Source: DAOULT01 sp964646625 (GTDB taxonomy: Bacteria > Chloroflexota > Anaerolineae > CAZYHC01). Taken from it: a DNA stretch of 64,000 nt. Both the position numbers and the translations under genes were made by a program. Under the pieces are notes generated by a model. The model worked only from the letters and a program-made list of their open reading frames with translations. It was not told where the DNA came from and ran no database searches. Location: assembly GCA_964646625.1 (NCBI GenBank), contig CAZYHC010000018.1, forward strand, positions 22,864 to 86,863. The letters are read 5' to 3'. This document shows positions 7,003-15,685 of the stretch, piece by piece. Every line of letters starts with the position of its first letter. The first letter of the stretch is position 1.

Positions 7003-8214
7003 TCAACGCAATTGGGGGAGATTACCTTCGTATGCTTCTTTAGAGAAATTCTCCAGGATTTTCTTGTAGATGGCAATCAGTTCTTCAACGCTGGACAGGG
7101 ACACCCACTCATGGGGGGCGTGGATGTTATCACCAGCCGGCCCGAGGACCACCACAGGCAGGCCCAACTCGGCGCCAAAATAGTTTTCATCTGCCACCGA
7201 GGGCCCATAATTATACTCGACGTGGCCGAATTGTTCACGAACGATGTCCGCAATCAGCCGCACAAAGGGCTGGTTGACGGGCGTCACGTACGGCATCAGA
7301 TAGGGGGTGCGGCGCTCAGGCACACTCACCGTGATGGGCATAGCCGGGTCACGTTCCAGGGCGCCCTCCTGGTACAACTTCTCGATCAGATCCTCCACCT
7401 CCCGCCGGGCGCTCTCAGGGGTCTCTGGGGGCACCAGGTGCCGGTCGAGCCTCAGCTCAGCCAGTTCGGGAATGGAAAGACCGCCTGCCTCGGAGACGAA
7501 ACGCCGAATCGTAACGCTGGACTGGCCCAGTTGTGGATGTTCCGCCAGGGGTAACCGCTCCAGTGCCAGGGCCACGATCGCGCCTCTCAGCAGGGCACTG
7601 ACGCCGAGTTCCTGATGCGCGGCATGTGCGGCCCGCCCGCGTACCTGTACGTCCAGGTCAATACGCCCCCGGCGTCCCAACGTCGGCATCGGGGGCCCAA
7701 GGTGCTGGGACTTTGAGGTGCTCGATTCAGGCACCAGGGCGGCGACGACGTCTTCCACCCACGGCGATTGGATGAGCCTGTAAGCTCCTTCGGAAATGTT
7801 CTCTTCGTCCGCAAAAAAAGCCAGCTTGAGTTTGTAACCCTCAGGCGTGAAATCCTGCACAGCCTGTAAGATGATACACAGTCCGGCCTTCATGTCGCTG
7901 GCGCCAAGTCCGTAAAGCCTGTCTCCTTCCACTCGGGGCATCCACGGGTCGGTATCTCCCCACCCTTTGGCCGACGGCACAGTGTCCATGTGCCCATAGA
8001 GCAAAAGGGCACCCTCTCCCTGACCCTTTTCCGCCAGGACGTTGAATCGGTGCGGACCGATGTGTTGCCTTTGCACTGCGAAGCCGAGGTCTTTCAAGAG
8101 TGCCTCTATAAACTCCGCGATTTCCCTCTCGCCAGGGCGGTCGGGGTCGGGATGGTCTGAGGGAAAGACCGAGTTGATGGATACCAGTTTGGCAAGCAGT
8201 GCCTGGGTTTGCAT
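7003..8214 (-). CDS. M20-family deacylase (ArgE/DapE-like)
   Basis: A 403-residue zinc hydrolase of the ArgE/DapE group. Visible motifs include YGHMDTVPSAKGWG, the GASDMKAGL segment and ADEENISEGA with the catalytic glutamate pair, and a C-terminal HAPHEWVSL metal ligand region. ATG at 8214 is preferred because GAGGTG lies five bases upstream; the longer frame to 8238 lacks support. It is encoded between homocitrate synthase and lysW, so it may deacylate an amino acid of this pathway, but lysK already supplies the LysW hydrolase. Candidate roles are acetylornithine deacetylase or desuccinylase; sequence alone does not decide. Confidence 0.82.
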   Translation of the reverse strand: MQTQALLAKLVSINSVFPSDHPDPDRPGEREIAEFIEALLKDLGFAVQRQHIGPHRFNVLAEKGQGEGALLLYGHMDTVPSAKGWGDTDPWMPRVEGDRLYGLGASDMKAGLCIILQAVQDFTPEGYKLKLAFFADEENISEGAYRLIQSPWVEDVVAALVPESSTSKSQHLGPPMPTLGRRGRIDLDVQVRGRAAHAAHQELGVSALLRGAIVALALERLPLAEHPQLGQSSVTIRRFVSEAGGLSIPELAELRLDRHLVPPETPESARREVEDLIEKLYQEGALERDPAMPITVSVPERRTPYLMPYVTPVNQPFVRLIADIVREQFGHVEYNYGPSVADENYFGAELGLPVVVLGPAGDNIHAPHEWVSLSSVEELIAIYKKILENFSKEAYEGNLPQLR

Positions 8215-8311
8215 TTTGCACCTCGTTTTGCCCCTCAACGTAAGGGTCTATGGTTGAGCCTCCCGCAGTTCCGAACGGCGGGCAGGTGTACGATGGGATA
8301 TTATACCACTC

Positions 8312-9457
8312 TCAGGCTTCTCTGTCCACATGACCATTAACCCAGTGGTGCAAGATGGCGTCCACGTCGCTCAGAGCCAGGGGCTTCTCGTCGGCCACCG
8401 CCTTGATGTGGGCGGTGACGGCCTTCAACTCCGCATCGCTGAGGGTCAGCCCCAGTTGCTCGGCCCGGTTTTTGACCGCGTTCCAGCCCGTCAAACGGTG
8501 GGCGATGCTGATGTAACGGGTCATGCCAAAGTCCTGGGGATTCAGAATCTCATAGGTTTCCGGGTTATTGAGCACGGCTTTGGCGTGGACGCCAGCCTTG
8601 TGGGTAAAGGCCGTGATGCCAGTGACGTAATTGTTGAAGGGAATAGCCACGCCCACTATGTCGGCTACCAGGTTTTCCAGCTCGCGCAGCGTCTCCAGCC
8701 TGTACTTTTTAACCGATTCCCGGTTGGTGGCGTACATGCGGGCGATGAACCCCCCCAAAGAGGTGATGCCGTTGCGTTCGCCAATGCCTAGAACGCTGGT
8801 ATCCACGTGGGTGGCTCCCGCCTCCAGGGCGCTGAAGCTGTTGGCAATGGCGCAGCCGCTATCGTTGTGGCCGTGAAATTCTATATCGGCCTTGACCTCA
8901 CGGCGCAACTTGCTCACCAGATCGTACACCTGGCGGGGGGTGGCTACCCCCACCGTGTCGGCGATGCCTACCCGGTCGATGCCAATGGCATCCACCTCCT
9001 TGTAGATAGCCATCAGGTCCTCTTCCTGGCTGCGAAAAGAGTCTTCGCTGCTGAAGCGTACTTCAAGGCCCTGGCTTTTGATGTAGAAGACCACTTCAAG
9101 GGCCGCTTCGATGATCTCAGGAATGCTTTTGCCGTGACTGAATTGGCGTAACATGGAGGAGGTGCCGAACAGGACATCTATCCCGTCCGCGCCAGTATCT
9201 ACCGCCCGCTTGGCATCCTCCATCTTACAACGGGTGTGGGTCACCACGCGGGTCTTGAGGCCCAGGGAGGCAATGCGCTTGGCATCGAGGAAACTTTGAG
9301 GCGAGGCCGAGGGCGAGGTCAATTCAATGTACTCTACCCCGAACTCGTCCAGGGCCAGGGCAATCTCTACTTTTTCGTCGGGAGTGAAGTTGGCCCCTAC
9401 AAACTGTTCCCCCTCTCGCAGGGTGGACTCGATGATGTTGAAGCGGTCGACAGGCAT
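8312..9457 (-). CDS. lysS: Homocitrate synthase
   Basis: A 381-residue DRE-TIM metallolyase condensing 2-oxoglutarate and acetyl-CoA in the first step of the alpha-aminoadipate pathway. It has IIESTLREGEQF at residues 8-19, the GIADTVGVATP strand, and FHGHNDSGCAIANS with the two metal-binding histidines, and ends with a helical region after HKAGVHAKA. It lacks the long C-terminal regulatory domain of isopropylmalate synthases. It is the promoter-proximal gene of the lysine cluster, which favours homocitrate synthase over re-citrate or isopropylmalate synthase. Symbols lysS, hcs and nifV are used for the family. Confidence 0.87.
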   Translation of the reverse strand: MPVDRFNIIESTLREGEQFVGANFTPDEKVEIALALDEFGVEYIELTSPSASPQSFLDAKRIASLGLKTRVVTHTRCKMEDAKRAVDTGADGIDVLFGTSSMLRQFSHGKSIPEIIEAALEVVFYIKSQGLEVRFSSEDSFRSQEEDLMAIYKEVDAIGIDRVGIADTVGVATPRQVYDLVSKLRREVKADIEFHGHNDSGCAIANSFSALEAGATHVDTSVLGIGERNGITSLGGFIARMYATNRESVKKYRLETLRELENLVADIVGVAIPFNNYVTGITAFTHKAGVHAKAVLNNPETYEILNPQDFGMTRYISIAHRLTGWNAVKNRAEQLGLTLSDAELKAVTAHIKAVADEKPLALSDVDAILHHWVNGHVDREA

Positions 9458-9703
9458 TTTTTTCTTTCCTCCTTCAATTTTTATTTTTTGTAGCCAACCA
9501 GCCGCCGTTAAAAAAATAAAGCCAGCTCTCCGTCACGTCGTGGTCTGGAGAGCTAGCTGCTTTAATCCGCTCAGATTTTTCAGCCCATACAAGCCTATCC
9601 AGACCCAGGGTCCGGCTTCCTGAAGCACTTGTTAGGCTTGGTACCACTGAAAACCTGCCACAGATGGGATGTTCTCACCTTCTGCTCATCCTCGCTAAGA
9701 GTT
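9458..9703 (-). promoter_or_regulatory. Structured 5' leader of the homocitrate synthase operon
   Basis: About 245 untranslated bases between promoter and start codon. On the transcript, TTTTCAG (9653-9647) can pair with CTGAAAA (9583-9577); inside it AAGCCTA (9639-9633) pairs with TAGGCTT (9597-9591), enclosing two hairpins, one of them CCGGACC-CTG-GGTCTGG. An unpaired TGGTACC lies in the asymmetric loop between the first two helices. A terminator follows. This is the architecture of an attenuator or riboswitch; I do not recognise its class. A 27-codon reading frame (9678-9595, three lysines) overlaps it but has no usable ribosome binding site. Confidence 0.6.
9510..9557 (-). terminator. Intrinsic terminator in the lysS leader (attenuator)
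   Basis: An 11-bp stem (GCTAGCTCTCC with GGAGAGCTGGC, one G-U pair) is followed by TTTATTTTTTT, all upstream of the homocitrate synthase start codon. Its place inside the leader implies conditional readthrough of the lysine operon. Confidence 0.85.
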
Positions 9704-9709
9704 GACCCT

Positions 9710-9738
9710 AGTATACCACGAAATGCGCCCCGTGTCAA
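9710..9738 (-). promoter_or_regulatory. Sigma70-type promoter of the lysine operon
   Basis: TTGACA at 9738-9733 and TATACT at 9715-9710 with a 17-base spacer, reading toward homocitrate synthase. It is back to back with the glycosyltransferase promoter at 9771-9798. Confidence 0.85.
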
Positions 9739-9770
9739 TAGCCACTGTTTCCAATTTCCAAAAAATCCTT

Positions 9771-9798
9771 TTGCAATAAAGGGCTTTTCGCGTATAAT
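9771..9798 (+). promoter_or_regulatory. Sigma70-type promoter of the membrane glycosyltransferase gene
   Basis: TTGCAA (9771-9776), 16-base spacer, TATAAT (9793-9798). Expected transcription start lies within a few bases of the ATG at 9808, which would make that codon leaderless and favours the GTG at 9859. Confidence 0.7.
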
Positions 9799-9807
9799 AT
9801 AATTATT

Positions 9808-12800
9808 ATGGAGCGGAGACTTAAGTCCCTTTTACGGAGAGAGGGAAAGGGAGAAGCAGTGCAGGTGTTTAGTTTGCCTGAGCGGTACGGGGAAAGGATA
9901 ATTTTGCTGTTCGTAGTGCTTTTGGGGATGGCGCTCACCTGCTATCGGCTGGCTGAGCCACCCTGGAATGGAGAGCAGCGTGATTATATGTTTGCGGAGT
10001 ATGCTCACAACGCTCGTAATCATCTGCGGTTTGGTTATGGGGAAACCAAGCTGGGACTGGTTCTCGATTACGGCTGGCTTAAACCCGCAGACGGGTTCCA
10101 CTACCGGGTTGATCACCCCTTTCTGTTTCCTTTTTTAGTTTCGCTCAGCTATTTGTTTTTTGGCGTGCACGAATGGAGCGCCAGGCTGCCCAATGTGTTG
10201 ATGTCTGTGGTAGAGGTAGTTATCATTTACCTTCTGGGACGTGTTCTCTTCGGGAGAAGAAGAGAAGCGCTTTTGGCGGCCTTTTTGGCGGCCCTTTTCC
10301 CTGTGCGCTGCTTTTATGGGCTTTTGACCACCCCCACCAACTTTGCTGCGTTTTTTGGTTTGTTAACTCTTTTGTTCTATCAATTATGGATTTTGAGAAG
10401 CAGTAGAGTCTATTACGTAGCTATGTATGTAAGCTTTATCGCGGGAGCCTTTTCCGATTGGGAGGCTTATTTTGCAGTGCCCGTCATTTTAGCGCATTAC
10501 TTCCTGTGGGGCTCCGGTCGGAGCAGGAATTGGCGGTTTATCGTCACTTTTGGGCTGCTCCCTTTTCTGACCTTTGGCCTGCACGTAGGGTGGATGTGCT
10601 TGCTGGCGGGCTGGCCCTATCTTCAGGATTTCTTTACCATAGTATTCTTAAATCGCTTGTCTTCGATAGGAAACGTTGAAGAGGCTTTCACTACGACAGA
10701 GTTCTACCAGGTAGGCTATAGGCGGTCCGTGAGCTTCTTTTCCTTACCGGTTATGGTGATGTCCTTTATGTGGCTGGTCGTTTTCCTGGTGAAAGTGCTA
10801 TGGCCGCTCGTGCTTCGGCTGGCTGCCAGGAGTGGGGTGTTAAGAACTGAGTCTGGAACCATTCCAATCAGCAATTATCGCCGCCAGGAGACTTTGCTTT
10901 TTGCTCTTCTGTTGTTGCCTTTAAGTCATAACCTGATTTTTCGAAATTTGGTGTTCATCCATGATTATATTATTTATAATCTCATCCCATTTTTTGCCCT
11001 TTCTGCCGCCTTATTTCCTGCGTTAGTGGCTCGTTCGGTTTCTCTTCGGGTGCGCAGGGTGGTGGTTATTTGTGTTATGGTGATAATGATTTGTGTGTTT
11101 GCTTTTGAAGCTATTAGCTCTTTTGCTCAACTTAATCGCTCCGTACAACCTGTACTCATAGAGAGAGCGAAATACCTGGCGGGTAAAGAGATCAACCGTA
11201 TTGTGCCCAAAGAGGCCAGGGTGATGCTCTCTTTTAAACCTCCCTTGATGCTGATGTTTTACGCCGACCGCCCCTGGGCAAGAGTAACAGACCTGCAAAC
11301 CTTCCAATCCCTCCTGAAAGCATATCAGTCTTTTACCCATTACGTCTTTGATTCTATGACCCCTTGCAGTGAAGAATTAAGCAGATACCTGGTAGAGAAT
11401 TATCCTGCTACTAACGTCTACCACTTCACCATCTTTGACTTACGGCAACATGGCTCGACGGTACTGGCCGGAGAAGAGGACATTTCGCACAGGGTGGCAG
11501 CCAATTTTGCCGACCGAATACTCTTTCTGGGTTACAACGTGGATGAAAACATTCAGCACAACGAGCGAGAGATCGGGTGGTGGGAGAGATACTTGAACCC
11601 TACCCCTGAGCTTTTGCCCGAATATAGAACCACCTTTCACCTCACCTATTTCTGGCAGTGTTTGGCGGAGGTGGAGGAAGATTACGCTATCCAGGTTGTT
11701 TTGGAGGGGTATTATGGTAAGCTGTACCTGGTGGATCATCTTCACCAGCCGGTCAACGGGAGCTATCCCACCTCGTTGTGGCGAAAGGGAGCGGTGATCA
11801 AGGAAGAATACGAGCTGGAAATTCCTCACGGGTACCCGCCGCTACAGTACACTTTGTGGCTTGGGGTGCAGAGAGGGGATGGGGAAAGGCTGAGAGTTTC
11901 GGCCCCGGCTGAAGTTAAGGGGGAGCGGGTGAAAGTGGGGGTGATTTCCGTGGAGCCTGTTACTCCTCCCCCTTCCCTGCCGGATGCTCCTGCCCCAATA
12001 CAAAAAGGAAGCGAGGCCGACGTCGATGGAGAAATCCTGTTTTCAGGCTACGACTTGGAACCCCCTCTACCTTCAGCAGGAGATAAGTTAAAGCTGACCA
12101 CCTATTGGCGCTGTCTGCACCCCCCGGCTGAAGATTATCGGGCCTTTTTGTTCCTGAGGAGTGGGGATTATGAATACTCTCGTTTCCTGCCTTTGGGGTT
12201 GACCAGGTTGTGGCAGCCAGATCGTTTCTACCAGAGCGTAACGGAAATACCTCTACATCCTTACCTGTTGCCCGGTACGTACTCGCTGGAGTTGAGGCTG
12301 GAAAAGAAAGGGAGCTTTAAAACCAGGCTAAAGCTGGCCGAAATCGACGTTCCAGGCCCCAGGAGGCACGTTATCGCCCAGGTTGGGGCCGCTAATTATT
12401 CCGATAAAGATGCTCCCTGGGATGCTCCCTTGATGGAAAGTGCGGAGCCATTCTCGCTGCCTTTCACGCTCAGTGGGGGGCAGGAGGTAGAGGTGGTAGT
12501 CGGCTGGCCGGAAAGCCTTTCCGGAGCTAAAACCAGGGTGGACGTTTACCTTAAAAACGAGTTCTGGCGTAAATATTTAAAAACGTGGATCGTCAGTAAG
12601 GATAAATATAGCTTTACGAAGCTAAGGCTCCCGGCTCACCTGATCAATGCTGGTGAAAATATTATAGAGTTACACCCTGCGCCACCCCCGGTCAGGATAA
12701 GATACTCCGGTTGGCGGGCAGTGGTGGATTGGCTCTTCCCGGATTTGCTTCAGGATCCGCTGCTGCACGATGATTATGAAGATTGGGCCCGCCCGGATTT

Positions 12801-13308
12801 TATACAGGCGCACGCTGTTGAGTGGAGGGACTCCTGGAATGATTATTACGACCTGGCGCAGGTGTATTACCAGAATAAAATGTTCAAGGAGGCGGCGGCC
12901 CTTTGGGAAGAGGCTTTGAGCAAAGAGTTGGCAGCGGAGCATCGTATCGACGTGAACCTGGGAGATAAGGTGCAGGTTATGGCCGCCAATTTCATTCCCC
13001 AGGGGGAGGGTCGGGTGCAAATAGAGATATATTTCCGCTGTCTGGAGGAGATGGACCAGGACTATACGTTATGGCTTCACGCCAAACCGGCGGAAACAGA
13101 ACAGCCTCATTTTACATTCGATCACCTGTTGCCCACCGCGCTCTGGGAGAGAGGGATGGTATATAGAGACACTTATCTTGCCCAGTTACCGCCGGGGCGT
13201 TATCAATTCACTGGTGGCCTATGGCGTTGGCAAAATGAAGAGCGGTTGTGGAGAATGGACGAACCTGAGCGCCATGAAGTTGACTTAGGTCACGTGGAAG
13301 TTAGATAA
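9808..13308 (+). CDS. Large membrane glycosyltransferase-like protein (GT39/PMT-like N-terminus)
   Basis: A protein of 1166 residues (1149 if translation starts at the GTG at 9859, which has GGGAG five bases upstream and fits the promoter better). The N-terminal ~430 residues hold many hydrophobic segments, an early luminal loop with acidic residues (PPWNGEQRDYMFAEY) and the RVDHPFLFPFLVSLSYLFFGVHE-like pattern of dolichyl-phosphate-mannose-type glycosyltransferases; I see YRVDHPFLFPFL near residues 93-104. The remaining ~700 residues are soluble, with repeated beta-rich segments (LTYFWQCLAE, LTTYWRCLHP, IEIYFRCLEE) that look like three copies of one domain. Monocistronic; substrate unknown. 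Confidence 0.7.
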   Translation: MERRLKSLLRREGKGEAVQVFSLPERYGERIILLFVVLLGMALTCYRLAEPPWNGEQRDYMFAEYAHNARNHLRFGYGETKLGLVLDYGWLKPADGFHYRVDHPFLFPFLVSLSYLFFGVHEWSARLPNVLMSVVEVVIIYLLGRVLFGRRREALLAAFLAALFPVRCFYGLLTTPTNFAAFFGLLTLLFYQLWILRSSRVYYVAMYVSFIAGAFSDWEAYFAVPVILAHYFLWGSGRSRNWRFIVTFGLLPFLTFGLHVGWMCLLAGWPYLQDFFTIVFLNRLSSIGNVEEAFTTTEFYQVGYRRSVSFFSLPVMVMSFMWLVVFLVKVLWPLVLRLAARSGVLRTESGTIPISNYRRQETLLFALLLLPLSHNLIFRNLVFIHDYIIYNLIPFFALSAALFPALVARSVSLRVRRVVVICVMVIMICVFAFEAISSFAQLNRSVQPVLIERAKYLAGKEINRIVPKEARVMLSFKPPLMLMFYADRPWARVTDLQTFQSLLKAYQSFTHYVFDSMTPCSEELSRYLVENYPATNVYHFTIFDLRQHGSTVLAGEEDISHRVAANFADRILFLGYNVDENIQHNEREIGWWERYLNPTPELLPEYRTTFHLTYFWQCLAEVEEDYAIQVVLEGYYGKLYLVDHLHQPVNGSYPTSLWRKGAVIKEEYELEIPHGYPPLQYTLWLGVQRGDGERLRVSAPAEVKGERVKVGVISVEPVTPPPSLPDAPAPIQKGSEADVDGEILFSGYDLEPPLPSAGDKLKLTTYWRCLHPPAEDYRAFLFLRSGDYEYSRFLPLGLTRLWQPDRFYQSVTEIPLHPYLLPGTYSLELRLEKKGSFKTRLKLAEIDVPGPRRHVIAQVGAANYSDKDAPWDAPLMESAEPFSLPFTLSGGQEVEVVVGWPESLSGAKTRVDVYLKNEFWRKYLKTWIVSKDKYSFTKLRLPAHLINAGENIIELHPAPPPVRIRYSGWRAVVDWLFPDLLQDPLLHDDYEDWARPDFIQAHAVEWRDSWNDYYDLAQVYYQNKMFKEAAALWEEALSKELAAEHRIDVNLGDKVQVMAANFIPQGEGRVQIEIYFRCLEEMDQDYTLWLHAKPAETEQPHFTFDHLLPTALWERGMVYRDTYLAQLPPGRYQFTGGLWRWQNEERLWRMDEPERHEVDLGHVEVR

Positions 13309-13341
13309 TGACGATACACTCCGCGGCCAACTCCGCAAGCG

Positions 13342-13370
13342 TTGGCAATTTCACCAGACTGTGCTAAAAT
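13342..13370 (+). promoter_or_regulatory. Sigma70-type promoter of toxin-antitoxin pair 1
   Basis: TTGGCA (13342-13347), 17-base spacer, TAAAAT (13365-13370), about 47 bases before the antitoxin ATG. Confidence 0.65.
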
Positions 13371-13416
13371 ACGGCGAAGGGAACGAGAAAAGTTCAAGCC
13401 GAAGTCAGGAGGAAAA

Positions 13417-13725
13417 ATGACCTATACAATAACCGTCTCTTCAGAAACCTATGAATTGTTGGAGAGACGTGCTAGCAAGGAAGGACGCTCTCCAGATCAG
13501 ATAGCTGATATGCTATTAAAGCAGCATCTTTGGGATATCCCTTCTTCTAATTTACAGGAGCTATGGCAAAATAGTATAGACCGCCTCTTGCGAGAAATGG
13601 CGGGATTAAGAGAGAATGAGCCTTTAGACATTCCCTCTGCTCAGGAAATCCGCGAGGAAATCAGCAAACATATTCCTCCTGATGTGAAGCTCTCCGACGA
13701 AATCGTTGCTATGCGTGAGGAATAG
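13417..13725 (+). CDS. Putative antitoxin of a VapBC-type pair
   Basis: A 102-residue protein beginning MTYTITVSSETYELLERRA; GGAGG five bases upstream decides the start at 13417 over the longer frame to 13342. The N-terminal strand plus two helices (TVSSETYELLERRASKEG, RSPDQIADMLLKQHL) looks like a ribbon-helix-helix DNA-binding motif, and the acidic C-terminal half would wrap the toxin. It is followed after three bases by a PIN-domain gene. No family name is certain; function is inferred from arrangement. Confidence 0.72.
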   Translation: MTYTITVSSETYELLERRASKEGRSPDQIADMLLKQHLWDIPSSNLQELWQNSIDRLLREMAGLRENEPLDIPSAQEIREEISKHIPPDVKLSDEIVAMREE

Positions 13726-13728
13726 TAG

Positions 13729-14229
13729 ATGAAACATTTTTTCCTCGACGCCAGTGCTCTGATTAAACGCTACCATCCTGAAGTTGGGACGCAAATTGTC
13801 AACCAACTGGTGGATAAACTCTTATCCGTATCCCCAGACAGGCTTATCATTTCACAATTAGGAATAGCCGAGGTTGTCTCAGTCTTGAACCGCAAACGAA
13901 ATGCAGGGCAGATAACAGATTCTTTTTTCAAACGCGCCGCCTCATCAGTGCTCTCAGAAAGTAAAACTATGTTTGTGGAATTTATCGGACCGGATGTTAT
14001 CCCGCGCTCTATACCTCTTATCTCGCAGCACAACCTCAACGCTTCCGATGCCCTCTACCTCCGGCAAATCCTTGACTGGCAGGCCCAACACGGGCCAACA
14101 GGCAATCAAATTGCTCTGGTAGCTGCCGACCAACGCCTCCTCCGCGCCGCAGACCGAGAAAGCATAGCCTGCCTTGACCCCGAAGCAGCCGACCTTACGG
14201 CGGTGGAAACGCTGCTGAACGGCCAGTAA
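13729..14229 (+). CDS. PIN-domain ribonuclease toxin (VapC-like)
   Basis: A 166-residue PIN-domain protein. Acidic active-site residues are all in place: Asp7 (FFLDASALIK), Glu48 (GIAEVV), Asp107 (NASDALYL) and Asp134 (VAADQRLL). Such toxins cleave tRNA or other RNA with Mg2+ and are held inactive by the antitoxin encoded just upstream. Slightly longer than typical VapC (about 130-140), with an extra loop around WQAQHGPTGNQ. Confidence 0.85.
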   Translation: MKHFFLDASALIKRYHPEVGTQIVNQLVDKLLSVSPDRLIISQLGIAEVVSVLNRKRNAGQITDSFFKRAASSVLSESKTMFVEFIGPDVIPRSIPLISQHNLNASDALYLRQILDWQAQHGPTGNQIALVAADQRLLRAADRESIACLDPEAADLTAVETLLNGQ

Positions 14230-14280
14230 CCCCCAGCGAACCGCCAAACCCTCCGTGCTAGCGGAGGAGTGGCTTACTTG

Positions 14281-14310
14281 TTGACAGAGGTGTAAAGCCT
14301 CTGATATGAT
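14281..14310 (+). promoter_or_regulatory. Sigma70-type promoter of tgt
   Basis: TTGACA (14281-14286), 18-base spacer, TATGAT (14305-14310). It is preceded by a weak hairpin CCTCCG-TGCTAG-CGGAGG at 14250-14267 that lacks a U-tract. A leader of about 95 bases follows; I see no convincing riboswitch in it. Confidence 0.75.
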
Positions 14311-14412
14311 ATAATGAGGCTGCCTGAGAGCAGAACGTGGAGGGTTTGAATGGCTGAGCCGTTGCAAATGGCTTGTGCTATCTGATTGATAAAGAACTAG
14401 AAGAGTTGCAGA

Positions 14413-15603
14413 GTGCCCGTTAAATCCGTGCAAAGAAAGAATTTTGGTTTTACTCTGATCAAACGCGACCCACATAGTCAGGCCCGTGTGGGGGAATATC
14501 ATACCCCTCACGGCGTCGTTCCCACCCCTGTTTTCGCCCCGGTGGGCACCCAGGCCACGGTGAAGTCTCTCTCGCCCCGCGAGCTGAAGGAACTGGAGGC
14601 CCCGTTGGTCCTGGCTAACACCTATCACCTTTATCTGCGGCCCGGCCCCGAGGTGATCGCCTCGCTGGGCGGGCTGCATCGTTTCATGGCCTGGGATGGC
14701 CCCCTCCTGACCGATAGCGGTGGGTTCCAGGTTTTCAGCCTGGAGCATCTGCGCCGCTTTGACGACGAAGGGGTGGTGTTCCGTTCCCACATCGACGGGT
14801 CCGAGCACCTTTTCAGCCCGGAAAGGGTCGTCGAGATTCAGGAAAAGCTGGGAGCCGACATCATCATGTGTCTGGACGAGTGCGCTCCGCCTCTGGATTA
14901 CGGGTACAACGTGCGTGCCCTGGCGCGCACCCACTTATGGGCGGAACGTTGTCGGGCCGCTCAGCGTCGTGAGGATCAGGCCCTCTTCGGCATCGTGCAA
15001 GGCGGCATCTTCGCCGACCTGCGCCAACGGAGCGCCCGGTTCCTGACCGGCCTGGACTTCCCTGGCTACGCCATCGGCGGCCTGTCGGTGGGCGAACCCA
15101 AAGAGGCGATGCACGCCATGCTGGAGGAAACCGTCCCTCTCCTGCCGGAGGATAGCCCCCGCTATTTGATGGGCGTGGGCTCGCCGGAGGACATGTTTGA
15201 GTGCGTGGCCCGCGGCATAGATGTGTTCGATTGCGTGCTGCCCACCCGCATCGCTCGCAACGGAGCGCTCCTGACCCGTAGCGGTCGGCTCAACATCCGC
15301 AACGCCCGCTACGCTGACGATCCGGCCCCTGTCGAGGAGGGTTGTGCTTGCTATACCTGCCGTACTTTCTCCCGCGCTTACCTGCGCCACCTGATCCGGG
15401 CCAGGGAACTGCTGGGCTATCGCCTGACCACCGTGCACAACGTGCATTTCCTGCTGAATTTGATGCGAGAGATACGCCAGTCTATCCTGGACGGCACCTT
15501 TGCCCCCTTCAAGGAAGAGTTTCTAGCCGGTTACCGGATCGTCGAGCACGAGGTCCGGCAGCGAGATAGAAAGGCCCGCCTGCGTAGCCTGGGCCGAATT
15601 TGA
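14413..15603 (+). CDS. tgt: tRNA-guanine transglycosylase
   Basis: A 396-residue enzyme exchanging guanine for preQ1 at position 34 of GUN-anticodon tRNAs. Substrate pocket motif TDSGGFQVFSL lies near residues 97-107; IVQGGIF, GGLSVGEP and the nucleophile region GIDVFDCVLPTR are present; zinc ligands are the cysteines of EEGCACYTC (about 311-316) and a histidine near 342 (TTVHNVHF). Start codon is GTG at 14413; a second in-frame GTG at 14429 is possible. The next gene, uppP, follows on the same strand. Confidence 0.95.
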   Translation: MPVKSVQRKNFGFTLIKRDPHSQARVGEYHTPHGVVPTPVFAPVGTQATVKSLSPRELKELEAPLVLANTYHLYLRPGPEVIASLGGLHRFMAWDGPLLTDSGGFQVFSLEHLRRFDDEGVVFRSHIDGSEHLFSPERVVEIQEKLGADIIMCLDECAPPLDYGYNVRALARTHLWAERCRAAQRREDQALFGIVQGGIFADLRQRSARFLTGLDFPGYAIGGLSVGEPKEAMHAMLEETVPLLPEDSPRYLMGVGSPEDMFECVARGIDVFDCVLPTRIARNGALLTRSGRLNIRNARYADDPAPVEEGCACYTCRTFSRAYLRHLIRARELLGYRLTTVHNVHFLLNLMREIRQSILDGTFAPFKEEFLAGYRIVEHEVRQRDRKARLRSLGRI

Positions 15604-15631
15604 CCCATTGAAGTTAACCCATTAAGGAGGA

Positions 15632-15663
15632 GGTGCCTGGCGCTTCCCAAAGTGCCAGACACC
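15632..15663. repeat. 31-bp palindromic intergenic repeat, copy 3 (diverged)
   Basis: GGTGCCTGGCGCTTCCC followed by AAAGTGCCAGACACC, between tgt and uppP. Two arm mismatches relative to the other copies. Confidence 0.8.
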
Positions 15664-15685
15664 TGTAAGGAGAGCGAAAAAACCT

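Noticed and set aside
9600..9703. T-box riboswitch in the homocitrate synthase leader, from the TGGTACC sequence
   Set aside because: The match is only seven bases, just ~60 bases from the transcription start, too close for a stem I, and the terminator arm does not overlap it as it must in a T-box.
14370..14412. preQ1 riboswitch upstream of tgt, from AAAGAACTAGAAGAG
   Set aside because: The required first helix and loop upstream of the A-rich tail are absent; the match is only to the tail.
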